From assembly GCA_964628285.1 (NCBI GenBank), contig CAZVNP010000011.1, positions 9,924-73,923 of the forward strand: DNA of 64,000 nt, written 5' to 3'. The notes below the pieces were generated by a model. That model saw only the letters and a list, made by a program, of their open reading frames with translations. It did not search any database and had not been told where the DNA came from. The DNA is from JAPLDP01 sp964628285. Lineage in GTDB: Bacteria; Bacteroidota; Bacteroidia; Bacteroidales; JAGONC01. Each line of letters opens with the position of its first letter. The stretch's first letter is position 1. Below, in pieces: positions 1 to 9,376 of this stretch. A program made the translations under genes and the position numbers.

Positions 1-1641
1 ACCTGTCGTACCCATACCGGCTCCCAACAGGATCCAGGGCCCGTCCATGCTCTGGCCGGCATAACAGGTGTATCCCTCAGGGGAGGTGTCACCCTCGTAA
101 ACGGTGATGTCCTCGCCGGGGCCGTCGGCGACGGGTGTCTGCATGTCGACGATAAGCCACCCGTTCTTACCGATAGAATAATTCACATTGTCGTGAAGTC
201 CCAGGATGGCCGTCGTGTTGCCTTCGTCAGAGAAGTTGTTGCCCGGTATCTGACAGGCTACCAGTTTATAGACCGTATGGCTTTCTTCCGGTTCGAGCTG
301 GAAATCGGTGACCGTCGTGCCGCCGGCCGTCACGGTCACGCCGCTGACCGTCTGCGGGGCATAACCGTTGGCGGTCACCCTGACGGTGTAAGTTCCGGGG
401 AGGACATATTTATGATAATCGCCGGCCGTGGGATCGGTATAGGCCGGGTAATAATCATCGACAAAGACGATGGCGGTTACCGGGGCGCCGCTGGCAGCGT
501 CGGTGACGGTTCCTGCGAGACCGTAACCGGCCTCTTCGATCATCGCCAGCATAGCCGGTTTGTTATAGTTGTAATACAGGGCTATCTGTGAGGCAGGGGG
601 TTGTTTCATGTTGGAGATCTCTATGGTCCAGCTCACGGCGCCCATGACACCGTAGGCGGCATCCTTGGAGCTGCCGTTGATGGGGTACATGCCCGTATAA
701 CCCTGTTCATAGGGCAGGCCGGCATATCCTGACGTGGTGGAGTAAATCTGCGCCAGGTGATGGAGGTGGGCCTCGTCGGGGCAGGCATTGGGGCGGTAGC
801 TCCAGGGATAGGCCAGAAATTCGGTGCCGCTGTGGTAGCTGGTATAGACCACGGGCTGCAGGGTATACAGGCATTCCCTTAGGCCCCGGCTCTCGGGCTC
901 CGTGAAGGGGGCATTGCAGCCGTCCCAGGCATCCCACATATAACCCCAGTTGCGGTTGAGGTCGATGCCGGCGGCGTTCTCGCGCGTCATGTTGGCACGG
1001 CCGTCGGGGTTGACCATGAGATACAGCCAGATCTCCCGGTGGTCGATGAGGTCGGTGATGTAAGGATCCACGCCATAGGCCAGGCAGAGATCACGTGCAA
1101 AACGGATGAGGTTTTCGGAGCCGCCTATCTCATCGCCATGGATGCCGCCGTCGAACAGCACTTCGGGTTCATCCCCATCGTCCGTCACGTTGTCGCTGAT
1201 CTTCAGCGCCGCCAATTGACGTCCCTGAATAGAGGTGCCGAACAGATATTTGTGGCAAATCAGCGGGAAGTTCTCCGACAGGCTGTCGGCCAGGTCAATG
1301 ATCTGCTGATAGGTATGATAGGCGTCACGGTTCACCCAGAAATCCTTAAAATGGGCGTTCATATCCTCATGGACGATCTCGTAATGCAGTCCGAGGCGGT
1401 CGATTTTTTCCAGTTCCGGCGGGATGACATAGACCACGGCAATCCAACCACAGGGCTCATAACCGCCGTCAAGTCTGTTGGGATAGATATCACCGTTGAG
1501 GTGAAGGTCATACAGTTTTTGAGCGGCCTGCCGATCGGGCAGGTCGACTTTCACCTCCATTTCTTTATTGCGCCAGCCGGGCTGGCTGCGGAGGATGACG
1601 GTGAAAAGCATCAAAAGGGAAAGGAGTAAGATGTATCTCAT
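1..1641 (-). CDS. Secreted zinc carboxypeptidase (M14), 3' end outside window
   Basis: 547 codons are open from the ATG at 1641 to the window edge, so the C-terminus is missing. An N-terminal signal peptide (hydrophobic LLLSLLMLFTVIL) is followed by an M14 catalytic domain. Visible zinc ligands and catalytic residues are H168 and E171 (GIHGDE), H270 (SYHSGTE) and the general base E341 (TIEISN). From about residue 365 a carboxypeptidase-regulatory-like beta domain starts (GTVTDAASGAP), then a further beta-rich region. Known M14 enzymes remove C-terminal residues from peptides; here it is probably extracellular or periplasmic, and the missing end could carry a T9SS sorting domain. It lies 24 bp downstream of the ROK kinase on the same strand. 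The family call is firm; the specificity is not readable. Confidence 0.9.
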   Translation of the reverse strand, partial: MRYILLLSLLMLFTVILRSQPGWRNKEMEVKVDLPDRQAAQKLYDLHLNGDIYPNRLDGGYEPCGWIAVVYVIPPELEKIDRLGLHYEIVHEDMNAHFKDFWVNRDAYHTYQQIIDLADSLSENFPLICHKYLFGTSIQGRQLAALKISDNVTDDGDEPEVLFDGGIHGDEIGGSENLIRFARDLCLAYGVDPYITDLIDHREIWLYLMVNPDGRANMTRENAAGIDLNRNWGYMWDAWDGCNAPFTEPESRGLRECLYTLQPVVYTSYHSGTEFLAYPWSYRPNACPDEAHLHHLAQIYSTTSGYAGLPYEQGYTGMYPINGSSKDAAYGVMGAVSWTIEISNMKQPPASQIALYYNYNKPAMLAMIEEAGYGLAGTVTDAASGAPVTAIVFVDDYYPAYTDPTAGDYHKYVLPGTYTVRVTANGYAPQTVSGVTVTAGGTTVTDFQLEPEESHTVYKLVACQIPGNNFSDEGNTTAILGLHDNVNYSIGKNGWLIVDMQTPVADGPGEDITVYEGDTSPEGYTCYAGQSMDGPWILLGAGMGTTG

Positions 1642-1665
1642 TTAAGCGGTGCTGTTTGAAATTTT

Positions 1666-2766
1666 TTATTTATCCAGGGCGTTCAATGCGAAGGCATAGG
1701 CCCCCACCGATACCGCGCGGCTAGTACCCAGACGGCGGAACCCCACGCCGATGCGTTTCAGCGGGTCGTATGTCAGGGTCTTATTGCTGAAGGGCACCTT
1801 AATTTCGCGGGTGTCACCGGTCAGGAAGAGCTCGAGGTCATCATGATCTTCCAGGTTGTAGGCTTTTATTTCCATACGTGGCAGGGCGCCACCCTGAAAG
1901 GTGTCGTAAGCTGTGTTCATCTCCTGCACCAGCCGTGACAGGAACAGGGGGTAGGCGCGTGCCAGTCCGCCGCCGATGACCACCAGTCCGTCGACTAAGG
2001 TGATGGCATTGGCGAAAGCGTCGCCGGCGACGACGGCCAGCTCCTCATAGGCCCTGACGGCTGCCTGCCGGTGGCCGGATTTCAGTCCCATACCTATCTC
2101 ATAGATGTCTTTGGGTGACATGGCCGAATGATCGCCTGACTCCCTGGCATAGACGCGCTGCACACCACGTATGCTGGTACTTTCCTCCACGCTGTAATTG
2201 CCGTAGAGTTTATTGCGCATGCGGTTGATCTCACCCTGGGCCGAATTGTCGCCTGTGAACAGCTCGCCTTTGGTGACGATGCCGCCCCCGAAGCCGGTGC
2301 CGAAGGTGGCGCCGAAGAGGTTGTGGTAGCTCTTGGGGCTGCCACGTTGTGCCAGCAGGTCGTTGATCTCCGGCAGCAGGCCCGCCAGGGCTTCACCATA
2401 GGCAAAGAGGTCACCGTCGTTGTTGATGAAAACAGGTATGCCGAACTTTTCCCGCAACGCCGGGCCCAGAGCCACACCGCCACGGAAGGTGGGCAGGTTC
2501 TCCAGATCATCGATGATACCTTTGTCGTAGGCGGCAGGACCCGGGAAAGCAAAGCTGATGGCGACAGGAGGGTCTTTCAGCTGATCTTTCACCCGGACGA
2601 AACCATCGAAAATGGTGCTGATAACCTGCCGCAGGGTGGCATGATGGGCGGGGAGAATGTAAGGGGAGAGTATTTCTTTCTCACCCTGAACGGCGTTGAA
2701 AACTAAGTTGGTGCCGCCGGCATCCAGCGTCATCACAATGCGTTTGTCTTGGCTGTAACGTCCCAT
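1666..2766 (-). CDS. ROK-family sugar kinase (glucokinase/fructokinase-like)
   Basis: 366 aa, cytoplasmic. The N-terminal phosphate-binding motif DAGGTNLVF and the central stretch FGATFGTGFGGGIV are typical of ROK kinases, which phosphorylate hexoses with ATP. Classical ROK proteins have a cysteine-rich zinc motif (CxCGxxGCxE) after the GELGH motif; here the equivalent region reads GEINRM followed by about 20 residues without cysteine, so the zinc site is absent. Start ATG at 2766. It is the first gene before the M14 carboxypeptidase in the direction of transcription and follows polA after a 200-bp gap full of repeats. Substrate is not predictable; glucose, fructose or N-acetyl sugars are all possible. 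Confidence 0.85.
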   Translation of the reverse strand: MGRYSQDKRIVMTLDAGGTNLVFNAVQGEKEILSPYILPAHHATLRQVISTIFDGFVRVKDQLKDPPVAISFAFPGPAAYDKGIIDDLENLPTFRGGVALGPALREKFGIPVFINNDGDLFAYGEALAGLLPEINDLLAQRGSPKSYHNLFGATFGTGFGGGIVTKGELFTGDNSAQGEINRMRNKLYGNYSVEESTSIRGVQRVYARESGDHSAMSPKDIYEIGMGLKSGHRQAAVRAYEELAVVAGDAFANAITLVDGLVVIGGGLARAYPLFLSRLVQEMNTAYDTFQGGALPRMEIKAYNLEDHDDLELFLTGDTREIKVPFSNKTLTYDPLKRIGVGFRRLGTSRAVSVGAYAFALNALDK

Positions 2767-2846
2767 ATGTTAAATGTTTTAGCCGATTTAATTGAGCTGC
2801 GAGCTTTGGGCTTTGAGTTATGAGATACAAGGACCTCATCCCCAAA

Positions 2847-2876
2847 CCCCTTCTCCTTTAGGAGAAGGGGCTTTTT
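2847..2876. repeat. Perfect 10-bp-arm palindrome followed by a T run
   Basis: CCCCTTCTCC (2847-2856), a 4-base TTTA loop, then GGAGAAGGGG (2861-2870), then CTTTTT on the plus strand. It lies downstream of polA in the gap before the ROK kinase. The stem is strong enough to end transcription, but the T tract is on the strand opposite to polA, so a repeat element is as likely as a terminator. Confidence 0.6.
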
Positions 2877-2896
2877 ATGGAAGAACTTTTCAACTC

Positions 2897-2968
2897 CTGA
2901 CTGACGACTGATGACTGATGACTGATGACTGATGACTGACGACTGATGACTGATGACTGATGACTGTC
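2897..2968. repeat. Tandem 7-bp microsatellite (ACTGATG/ACTGACG)
   Basis: About ten consecutive heptamers of the form GACTGAT or GACTGAC with occasional T/C changes, ending directly at the polA stop codon (2969-2971). The same motif in degenerate form occurs inside the coding sequence of the T9SS gene at 45145-46626 (around 45320-45360), which suggests a genome-wide simple repeat and not a regulatory site. Confidence 0.8.
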
Positions 2969-5764
2969 TCAGTGTGCGTCAAGCCAGTTCTCCCCCGTCT
3001 TCATCTCCACCTCCATGGGCACGGTCGTCGGTATAGCGGTTGTCATCTTTTCGCGGATGACAGGCTTGATGATCTCCACCTCCTCTTTGGGAACATCGAA
3101 CACGAGCTCGTCGTGTACCTGGAGGATCATTTTTGTCTCCAGCTTGCTTTTTTGAAATTCATTGAAGATGTTAATCATGGCTATCTTGATCATGTCGGCG
3201 GCGGAGCCCTGGGCCGGTGCGTTGATGGCATTGCGTTCGGCGAAGCCTCGCACGACAGCGTTGCCTGAGTTGATATCGCGTATGTAACGTCGGCGTTTCA
3301 TCATGGTCTCAACGTAGCCGTACTTTTTTGCAAAAGCGATGGTGTCGACCATGTATCTTTTTATCCCGGGGTATTTGATGAAATACTGGTTGATCAGGTC
3401 GGCCGCCTCTTTCCGGGGTATATTGAGGCGTTCCGACAGTCCGAAGGCGGAGATGCCGTATATGATGCCGAAGTTCACCATTTTGGCGCGGCGGCGCATT
3501 TCGCCGGTGACCTCGTCAAGGGCGACGCCGAACACCCTGGCGGCAGTAGAGGCGTGGATGTCCAGACCCCGGCGGAAAGCTTCGCCCATAGCTTCATCAC
3601 CGCTTATCTCGGCGATGATGCGCAATTCGATCTGGGAATAGTCGGCCGAGAGAAGGAGGTGGTTGTCGTCACGGGGTATAAAAGCTTTCCGGATCTCACG
3701 GCCCCTCTCTGTGCGTACCGGTATGTTCTGCAGGTTGGGGTTGTTGGAGCTGAGCCGGCCCGTGGCCGCCACCGCCTGGTTGAAAGAGGTGTGGATACGG
3801 CCTGTACGGGGGTTGATCAGCTGAGGCAGGACATCCACATAGGTTGATTTCAGCTTGGTCAGCGAACGGTAGTCCAGAATGTTCTGAATGATGGGATGCC
3901 TGCCCGACAACTTCATCAGCACATCCTCGCTGGTGGAGTATTGCCCCGTGCGGGTCTGCCTGGGATTGTCGGAGATCTTTAATTTCCCATAAAGGATTTC
4001 GCCCAGCTGCTTGGGTGAGGCGATGTTAAACTCTTCCCCCGCCATATCCTGTATGGTCTTTTCCAGCTCTTTGATCTCCTGTTGCAGTTGTACCGAATAG
4101 CCCTTCAAAATGGCGGGATCGAGCTTGATACCTTCGGCTTCCATGCATGCCAGGACAGGTACCAGAGGCATCTCGATGTCATCAAACAGCCTGAGCGTGT
4201 TGGTCTCCTTTAACATAGGTGCAAAGAGCTCCCTGAGCTGCAGGGTGACATCGGCATCCTCGGCGGCGTAATCCTTTATGGTTTCATAATCGACCGTTCG
4301 CATGCTGAGCTGCGCGGTGCCTTTTTTACCGATCAGGTGCTCGATGCTGACAGGCGTGTAGGTGAGATAGGTCTCGGCGAGGAAATCCATGTTGTGGCGC
4401 ATGTCGGGCTGCAACAGGTAATGGGCCAGCATGGTATCGAATAATTTCCCTTTGACGTTGATGTTGTACCACCTGAGCATCAGCATGTCGAATTTGATGT
4501 TCTGCCCTGTTTTTTCTATGGAAGTATCTTCGAAGAGGCTTCTGAATTCGTTTAGGACCCCGCAGGCTTCGTGATAGCTTTCGGGAATGACGACATACCA
4601 GGCTTCATGGGGTCTGACGGCGAAAGACATGCCCACCAGCTCCGAACTGTTGGGATCCAGCCCCGTGGTTTCGGTGTCAAAGCAAATGTTCTTCTGTTCC
4701 TTCAGCATCGCTATGAGCTTCTGTCTTTTCTCTTTGGTGTCGACGAGATGATACTGGTGTGGCGTGGTATGAATGGTTTTCTTTTCCGTGGCTTGTCCGG
4801 TTTCGTCGTGACTTTCAGTCTCGCCGGCAGAGAAGAGGTCTTGGGCCTGTTCCGTCTCGGTGGTTGCAGGCATCGCCTTTTCTTCAAGCTCCGGCAGTAC
4901 CCTGGCGGCAAAGCTCCTGAACTCGAGTTCCCTGAAAAGCTCTTTCAGAGCCGGGATATCGGGCCCGGTCAGACGGAGATGCTCTTCCTCAAAATTGACG
5001 GGTACATCAAGGATGATGGTCGCCAATTTTTTCGAGAACAGAGCCTGTTGTTTATGAGTGGCGACAATTTCTTTCAGCCGTCCTTTCAGCTTCTCCTCAT
5101 GATTGATGACCTCTTCCACGGAACCGAATTCATTTATCAGCTTTTTGGCCGTGACGTCACCCACATTAGGCAGGCCCGGAATGTTGTCGGAGGCATCGCC
5201 CATCAAACCCAGAATGTCGATGACCTGAACGGGATTTTTGATGTCATACTTCCTGCATATCTCGTTCACGCCCAGCACCTCGGGTTTATCTCCCATGCGA
5301 CCCGGTTTGTATATAAAGATCCGGTCGGATACCAGTTGTCCGAAGTCCTTATCGGGAGACATGATGAAGGTGGTGAACCCATGTTTTACGGCTTTCCGGG
5401 CCATGGTCCCGATGATGTCATCGGCTTCATAGCCCTCGAGTTGCAGGATGGGGATGTTGAAAGCTTCCAGGAGCCGGATGATATAGGGTATGGACTTGGC
5501 GATGTCTTCGGGCATCTCTTCACGGTGGGCTTTATACTCGACGAATTCTTCATGCCGCAGGGTGGGACCACGGGAGTCGAAGGCAACGCCCAGATGTGTC
5601 GGTTTCTCATTTTTGATCACATCCCACAGGGTGTTGGCAAATCCCAGAATAGCCGATGTGTTCAGGCCGTATGACGTCATCCGGGGGTTCTTGCTGAGGG
5701 CAAAATAGGCTCTGTAGATCAGAGCCATCGAGTCGAGCAGGAAAAGTTTCTTGTCCTGGGTCAT
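2969..5764 (-). CDS. polA: DNA polymerase I with 5' nuclease and proofreading domains
   Basis: 931 aa from the ATG at 5764. Three domains are seen in order. First comes a 5' nuclease (residues 1 to about 290, with the YEADDIIG and DASDNIPG motifs). Then a DEDDy 3'-5' exonuclease with Exo I D363/E365 in FDTETTG, Exo II in GQNIKFD and Exo III in YAAEDADV, so proofreading looks active. Last is the family A polymerase with motif A D708 (DYSQIEL), motif B (RRRAKMVNFGIIYG) and motif C D885 (QVHDELVF). It fills gaps in repair and replaces Okazaki primers. A longer reading frame starts at 5800, but the -7 element at 5786-5793 lies within that extension, which favours 5764. The gene stands alone between a repeat-filled gap and a GH20 relic. 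Confidence 0.97.
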   Translation of the reverse strand: MTQDKKLFLLDSMALIYRAYFALSKNPRMTSYGLNTSAILGFANTLWDVIKNEKPTHLGVAFDSRGPTLRHEEFVEYKAHREEMPEDIAKSIPYIIRLLEAFNIPILQLEGYEADDIIGTMARKAVKHGFTTFIMSPDKDFGQLVSDRIFIYKPGRMGDKPEVLGVNEICRKYDIKNPVQVIDILGLMGDASDNIPGLPNVGDVTAKKLINEFGSVEEVINHEEKLKGRLKEIVATHKQQALFSKKLATIILDVPVNFEEEHLRLTGPDIPALKELFRELEFRSFAARVLPELEEKAMPATTETEQAQDLFSAGETESHDETGQATEKKTIHTTPHQYHLVDTKEKRQKLIAMLKEQKNICFDTETTGLDPNSSELVGMSFAVRPHEAWYVVIPESYHEACGVLNEFRSLFEDTSIEKTGQNIKFDMLMLRWYNINVKGKLFDTMLAHYLLQPDMRHNMDFLAETYLTYTPVSIEHLIGKKGTAQLSMRTVDYETIKDYAAEDADVTLQLRELFAPMLKETNTLRLFDDIEMPLVPVLACMEAEGIKLDPAILKGYSVQLQQEIKELEKTIQDMAGEEFNIASPKQLGEILYGKLKISDNPRQTRTGQYSTSEDVLMKLSGRHPIIQNILDYRSLTKLKSTYVDVLPQLINPRTGRIHTSFNQAVAATGRLSSNNPNLQNIPVRTERGREIRKAFIPRDDNHLLLSADYSQIELRIIAEISGDEAMGEAFRRGLDIHASTAARVFGVALDEVTGEMRRRAKMVNFGIIYGISAFGLSERLNIPRKEAADLINQYFIKYPGIKRYMVDTIAFAKKYGYVETMMKRRRYIRDINSGNAVVRGFAERNAINAPAQGSAADMIKIAMINIFNEFQKSKLETKMILQVHDELVFDVPKEEVEIIKPVIREKMTTAIPTTVPMEVEMKTGENWLDAH

Positions 5765-5785
5765 GCTGTTGGAATTGGTAACCCG

Positions 5786-5793
5786 CAAAGATA
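5786..5793 (-). promoter_or_regulatory. Candidate polA promoter -7 element
   Basis: On the minus strand this reads TATCTTTG, an exact match to the Bacteroidota sigma-A -7 consensus TAnnTTTG, 21 bp upstream of the polA ATG at 5764. No convincing TTTG at -33 is seen. It supports the shorter polA start. Confidence 0.5.
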
Positions 5794-5805
5794 CAAACAA
5801 TGGGA

Positions 5806-6155
5806 CTATTCCACCAGGATTTCATCGGCGAATACCCAGGTCGAGTTAACAATGTGACTATCAGCACCGGGAGGATTTTCGGGATTTTCCGCTGTTATGT
5901 TGATGTATCTGGCTTTCACCAAGCCGAGTGTGGCTGTGAAATTATGTAGGGGTCTTGATTTCGGGCGTGAAGGATGCCGGGCAGTAATTGACCCTCATCT
6001 TATCGAAGCGTTTGTACTGTGTATGGAGGCGTGCCAGGAAGTCGTCCCAGTTACGTTGCGTTTTTTGTGACCACAGAACCTCTGCCAGGGCGGTCATTCT
6101 GGGTACGGCCATGTATTCGGCATGGGCAGGTGTGGGCCTGGTAGTAGTGGACGTG
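5806..6155 (-). pseudogene. Decayed C-terminal tail of a GH20 beta-N-acetylhexosaminidase
   Basis: Two in-frame pieces on the minus strand resemble the end of Bacteroidota GH20 enzymes. The upstream piece (about 5957-6155) reads TPAHAEYMAVPRMTALAEV then SQKTQRNWDDFLARL and VNYCPASF, the usual end of the catalytic barrel. After a stop, a second piece in another frame (5806-5955) reads VKARYINITAEN and ends in WVFADEILVE, the usual C-terminal beta domain ending. The segment that normally joins them is missing and the frames do not match, so this is a deletion and frameshift relic. The N-terminal barrel is absent: the GH2 stop codon sits at 6170, directly upstream. The GH20 assignment is by recall of the family and fairly sure. 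Confidence 0.75.
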
Positions 6156-6169
6156 ATTTGGTCGTTTCT

Positions 6170-9100
6170 TTACCTTAATCCGTCGGTCTGATACACCCTT
6201 TTACCGATAATCGCGGCATCTTCTCTTCCTGTGAGAGGGATCAACCGGTATGAATAGCTATAGCTTTGTGCGGGCAGACGGTATTGTGGCAGTGGTCCGG
6301 AGCCCCAGCTGTCGATACCGCCGACACCCTGCTGCTTGTCATCGACATTGATCTCGACATATTTCTCCGGCACCAGGTCGATGGTGTGACGGTAGTTTTC
6401 TTTTGTCCCCTGGTCGAGGTCGCCGACGGCATAGTGTAACGCCGAGAGGCCTATGAGCGGCATGCCGGCGATCATCAGGCCCTGCCCGCGGTCGTCGGTC
6501 AGGGTCATCCAGCGGACGTCGGTTTTATAGCCGTTCTCCTGTGGGCGTATATACGGGAAATACTGGTCGGTGACCGTGCTTTCATATATCCCGACAAAAG
6601 CGGATGAGTTCCTGTCGCAATAATTTTCCCCGGGCCCGCGGCCATACCATTTGATGTGTTCAAATTGCCCGGGCAGCCGCAGTGTCATGCCGAAGCGGGG
6701 CAGCTCGGGAAGATCGTTTTTGTTGGGGGGTAACACCTTCTCAAACACATACACGTCACCGGGTGCGGTGATGATGTAACGGGTATGGCACGAGGAGCCT
6801 GAGGCAGGCAGCTTGTACAGGACATCGACCCAGACCTCGTTATCACTGATTTTTTTAGCTTTGAAGGATACGATCTGCCTGGTGTAACTGTCATCTTTCC
6901 ATACCTTGCAGCGGGTGTCCATGCCGTTACCAAAGTCATTGTCTGTGGGAGCGCGCCAGAAGTTGGGCTGGGGACCCCGTGCTATGAGTTCCGTTTGATT
7001 ATAAAGCCATGACATGATGGTGCCGCTCTGGCGGTCGAAGGTGATCTTGAAACGATTGCCGGTGATCTCCGGGTTGTTGCCCTTGTCGCTCAGCTGCAGC
7101 TTGCCGGCAACAGGGATGGGGATGGTCGACAGGTCGGAGTAAAAAGGCATCCTGATCTGCTCGGCGGCGATCTCGAATCCTTTCGGTATGAGAGGTCTTT
7201 TATCCCTGGTGGTGACACTGAAATTCAGGAAATATTCATCTCCCGGGGTGCGGTTGATGGCGGGCAGAGGGAGACTGTAGTTTTTTACGGTATGAGGGGC
7301 GATATCCGGCTTTTCGATAACGCTGTCAGCAATGACCTTACCGTCCCGTAACAGTTGCCAGTGGATATCGCAGGAGTCAAGGCCGGTGAAATCATAGTTG
7401 TTCCTAATGCCGACTCTTCCGACCGCCAGATTGACGGGTGTAAAGCTCACGTATTGATATACTTTTTTGACCTCTTGCAGGGCGGGGTGGGGTGTACGGT
7501 CGGCCGACACGAGGCCGTTACAGCAAAAGTTACCGTCGGAGGGCACATCCCCTTTACCAAAATCACCGCCATAGCCGAAGTATTCCCTGCCTTGCTCATC
7601 TTTCTTCAGCAGACCCTGGTCCACCCAATCCCATATGCATCCACCCTGAAGCTGTGGAGCACCTTCGATGATATTCCAGTATTCCTTGAGGTTACCCGTG
7701 CTGTTGCCCATGGAGTGTTCATATTCACACATGATCAGCGGACGTGTCTGCACGCCCCTGGCATAGTCGGCCAGATCCCCGGGTGGGGGGTACATGGGGC
7801 AGTAAATATCCGTATGACGGCCTATACCGGCCCTTTCATACTGCACCGGCCGTGACGGGTCACGGCGGTGCAGCCATTTAAAGCAGGTATCGAAATTGAC
7901 ACCGTCACCGGCTTCATTGCCCATGGACCAGATGATAACCGAAGGGTGATTCTTGTCGCGTTCCACCATCCCTTCCACCCTGTCGAGGTGCGCCTGCATG
8001 AATAACGGGTTATTCCCCAATGTCCTGTTGGTGTCATAACCCATCCCGTGCGACTCGATGTTGGCCTCATCGATCAGGTAGAGACCATAACGGTCGCAGA
8101 GGTCATACCACCGCGGATCATCAGGGTAATGGCTGGTCCTGACTGTGTTGATGTTGTTTTGCTTCATCATCATGATGTCTTTTTTCATGGAAGCTTCAGA
8201 GATGACATGGCCGGTCACCGGGTCATGTTCATGGCGGTTGACACCTTTGATGAGCACGGGCACACCGTTGATCAGCAGTTGCCCTTTCCTGATCTCACTG
8301 CTTCTGAATCCGACCTTACAGCTCAGGGCTTCAATGGTTTGATCTTCATGGGTGAGTGTCAGGACAAGCGTATAAAGGTAGGGCATCTCCGCACTCCATT
8401 TTTTGACATTCGCGAGGGGGATGATATAGTTGTACTGGTTACCGAATATGGTGTCAGGTCTTATTTTATCGAATATGGTCACGACCGGATCTTTTGAAGG
8501 ATCATCATATAATTTGGCATTGAAGTATATAAGGCCTGAGGGTATGTGAAGGCTTTTGACGATGGAAGCGTCAAGACTGAAGACGCCGTCCTGGTAATTA
8601 TTGGTCAGGCTGGTGCTGACAAAATAGTCACCGATATAAATCGAGGGCAGGGCGTACAGATAGACGTCGCGTTCGATGCCGCTGAGACGCCAGAAGTCCT
8701 GGCATTCGAGGTAGGAGCCGTCCGACCAGCGGAATATCTGTACGGCGAGGAGATTGTCGCCATCCCTGAGCAGGTCGGTGATGTTGAACTCGGCGGGCAG
8801 CTTGCTGCCCTTGGCAAATCCGGCGTACTGCCCGTTCACCCAGACATACATGGCCGATTTGATATCGCCGAAATGGAGGATCACCTGCCTGCCGTGCCAC
8901 TCTTGGGGAATGGTGAAGGTGGTGCGGTACGATCCCACGGGATTGTCGTCATGCGGCACATACGGGGGTTGGGGATCGGAGGTGAATTCGTAACTGCTGT
9001 TGACATAAATGGGAATGCCGTAGCCCTGCAGCTCCCAGTTGGCAGGTACCACGATCTCCTTCCATTTCTTGTCGTTATAATCTGTCTCATAGAAGTTTTT

Positions 9101-9358
9101 AAGTCGTTTGGAGGGTTTTTCCACCCAATCGAACTTCCACATGCCGTTGAGGGACTTATAATAGGGTGACGCCGTGATGTCGGACGCCAGCGCCGACGCT
9201 TCATCGGCATATGGTATCACCATGGAGTGCGGTTTCAACCTGTTGACACCCGATATGGCCGGGTTCTCCAGCTCGGGCGGAAATGATTGCGCCAGGGATG
9301 AAATCCCGGGGAATAAGAATATAATTATACCTGCGATAAAAATCCATCTGTTCATCAT
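6170..9358 (-). CDS. Secreted GH2 beta-galactosidase (LacZ type)
   Basis: About 1062 aa with a signal peptide ending near SLAQS. The sequence shows the full LacZ architecture: sugar-binding, Ig-like, TIM-barrel, second Ig-like and the C-terminal small domain (SWLYNQTELI, FWRAPTDND). Catalytic acid/base E482 (WSMGNEAGDG) and nucleophile E545 (IMCEYEHSMGN) are present, as are NRHEHDP and RTSHYPDDP. It hydrolyses terminal beta-galactosides. A frame opening at 9361 begins with GTG; the ATG at 9358 or 9355 fits better. It starts 18 bp after the S37 peptidase stop, so the two are probably co-transcribed. Downstream lies the GH20 relic, suggesting the pair once formed a glycan-degrading set. Confidence 0.95.
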   Translation of the reverse strand: MMNRWIFIAGIIIFLFPGISSLAQSFPPELENPAISGVNRLKPHSMVIPYADEASALASDITASPYYKSLNGMWKFDWVEKPSKRLKNFYETDYNDKKWKEIVVPANWELQGYGIPIYVNSSYEFTSDPQPPYVPHDDNPVGSYRTTFTIPQEWHGRQVILHFGDIKSAMYVWVNGQYAGFAKGSKLPAEFNITDLLRDGDNLLAVQIFRWSDGSYLECQDFWRLSGIERDVYLYALPSIYIGDYFVSTSLTNNYQDGVFSLDASIVKSLHIPSGLIYFNAKLYDDPSKDPVVTIFDKIRPDTIFGNQYNYIIPLANVKKWSAEMPYLYTLVLTLTHEDQTIEALSCKVGFRSSEIRKGQLLINGVPVLIKGVNRHEHDPVTGHVISEASMKKDIMMMKQNNINTVRTSHYPDDPRWYDLCDRYGLYLIDEANIESHGMGYDTNRTLGNNPLFMQAHLDRVEGMVERDKNHPSVIIWSMGNEAGDGVNFDTCFKWLHRRDPSRPVQYERAGIGRHTDIYCPMYPPPGDLADYARGVQTRPLIMCEYEHSMGNSTGNLKEYWNIIEGAPQLQGGCIWDWVDQGLLKKDEQGREYFGYGGDFGKGDVPSDGNFCCNGLVSADRTPHPALQEVKKVYQYVSFTPVNLAVGRVGIRNNYDFTGLDSCDIHWQLLRDGKVIADSVIEKPDIAPHTVKNYSLPLPAINRTPGDEYFLNFSVTTRDKRPLIPKGFEIAAEQIRMPFYSDLSTIPIPVAGKLQLSDKGNNPEITGNRFKITFDRQSGTIMSWLYNQTELIARGPQPNFWRAPTDNDFGNGMDTRCKVWKDDSYTRQIVSFKAKKISDNEVWVDVLYKLPASGSSCHTRYIITAPGDVYVFEKVLPPNKNDLPELPRFGMTLRLPGQFEHIKWYGRGPGENYCDRNSSAFVGIYESTVTDQYFPYIRPQENGYKTDVRWMTLTDDRGQGLMIAGMPLIGLSALHYAVGDLDQGTKENYRHTIDLVPEKYVEINVDDKQQGVGGIDSWGSGPLPQYRLPAQSYSYSYRLIPLTGREDAAIIGKRVYQTDGLR

Positions 9359-9376
9359 CACTTATTTTTTATTTTT

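Noticed and set aside
2897..2968. Regulatory iteron-like array downstream of polA
   Set aside because: Heptamers are a simple microsatellite, recur inside an unrelated coding region, and no replication gene adjoins.
4571..5674. Plus-strand 367-codon open frame across polA
   Set aside because: It lies fully opposite the conserved 5' nuclease and linker of polA, has no motif, and arises from codon bias on the other strand.
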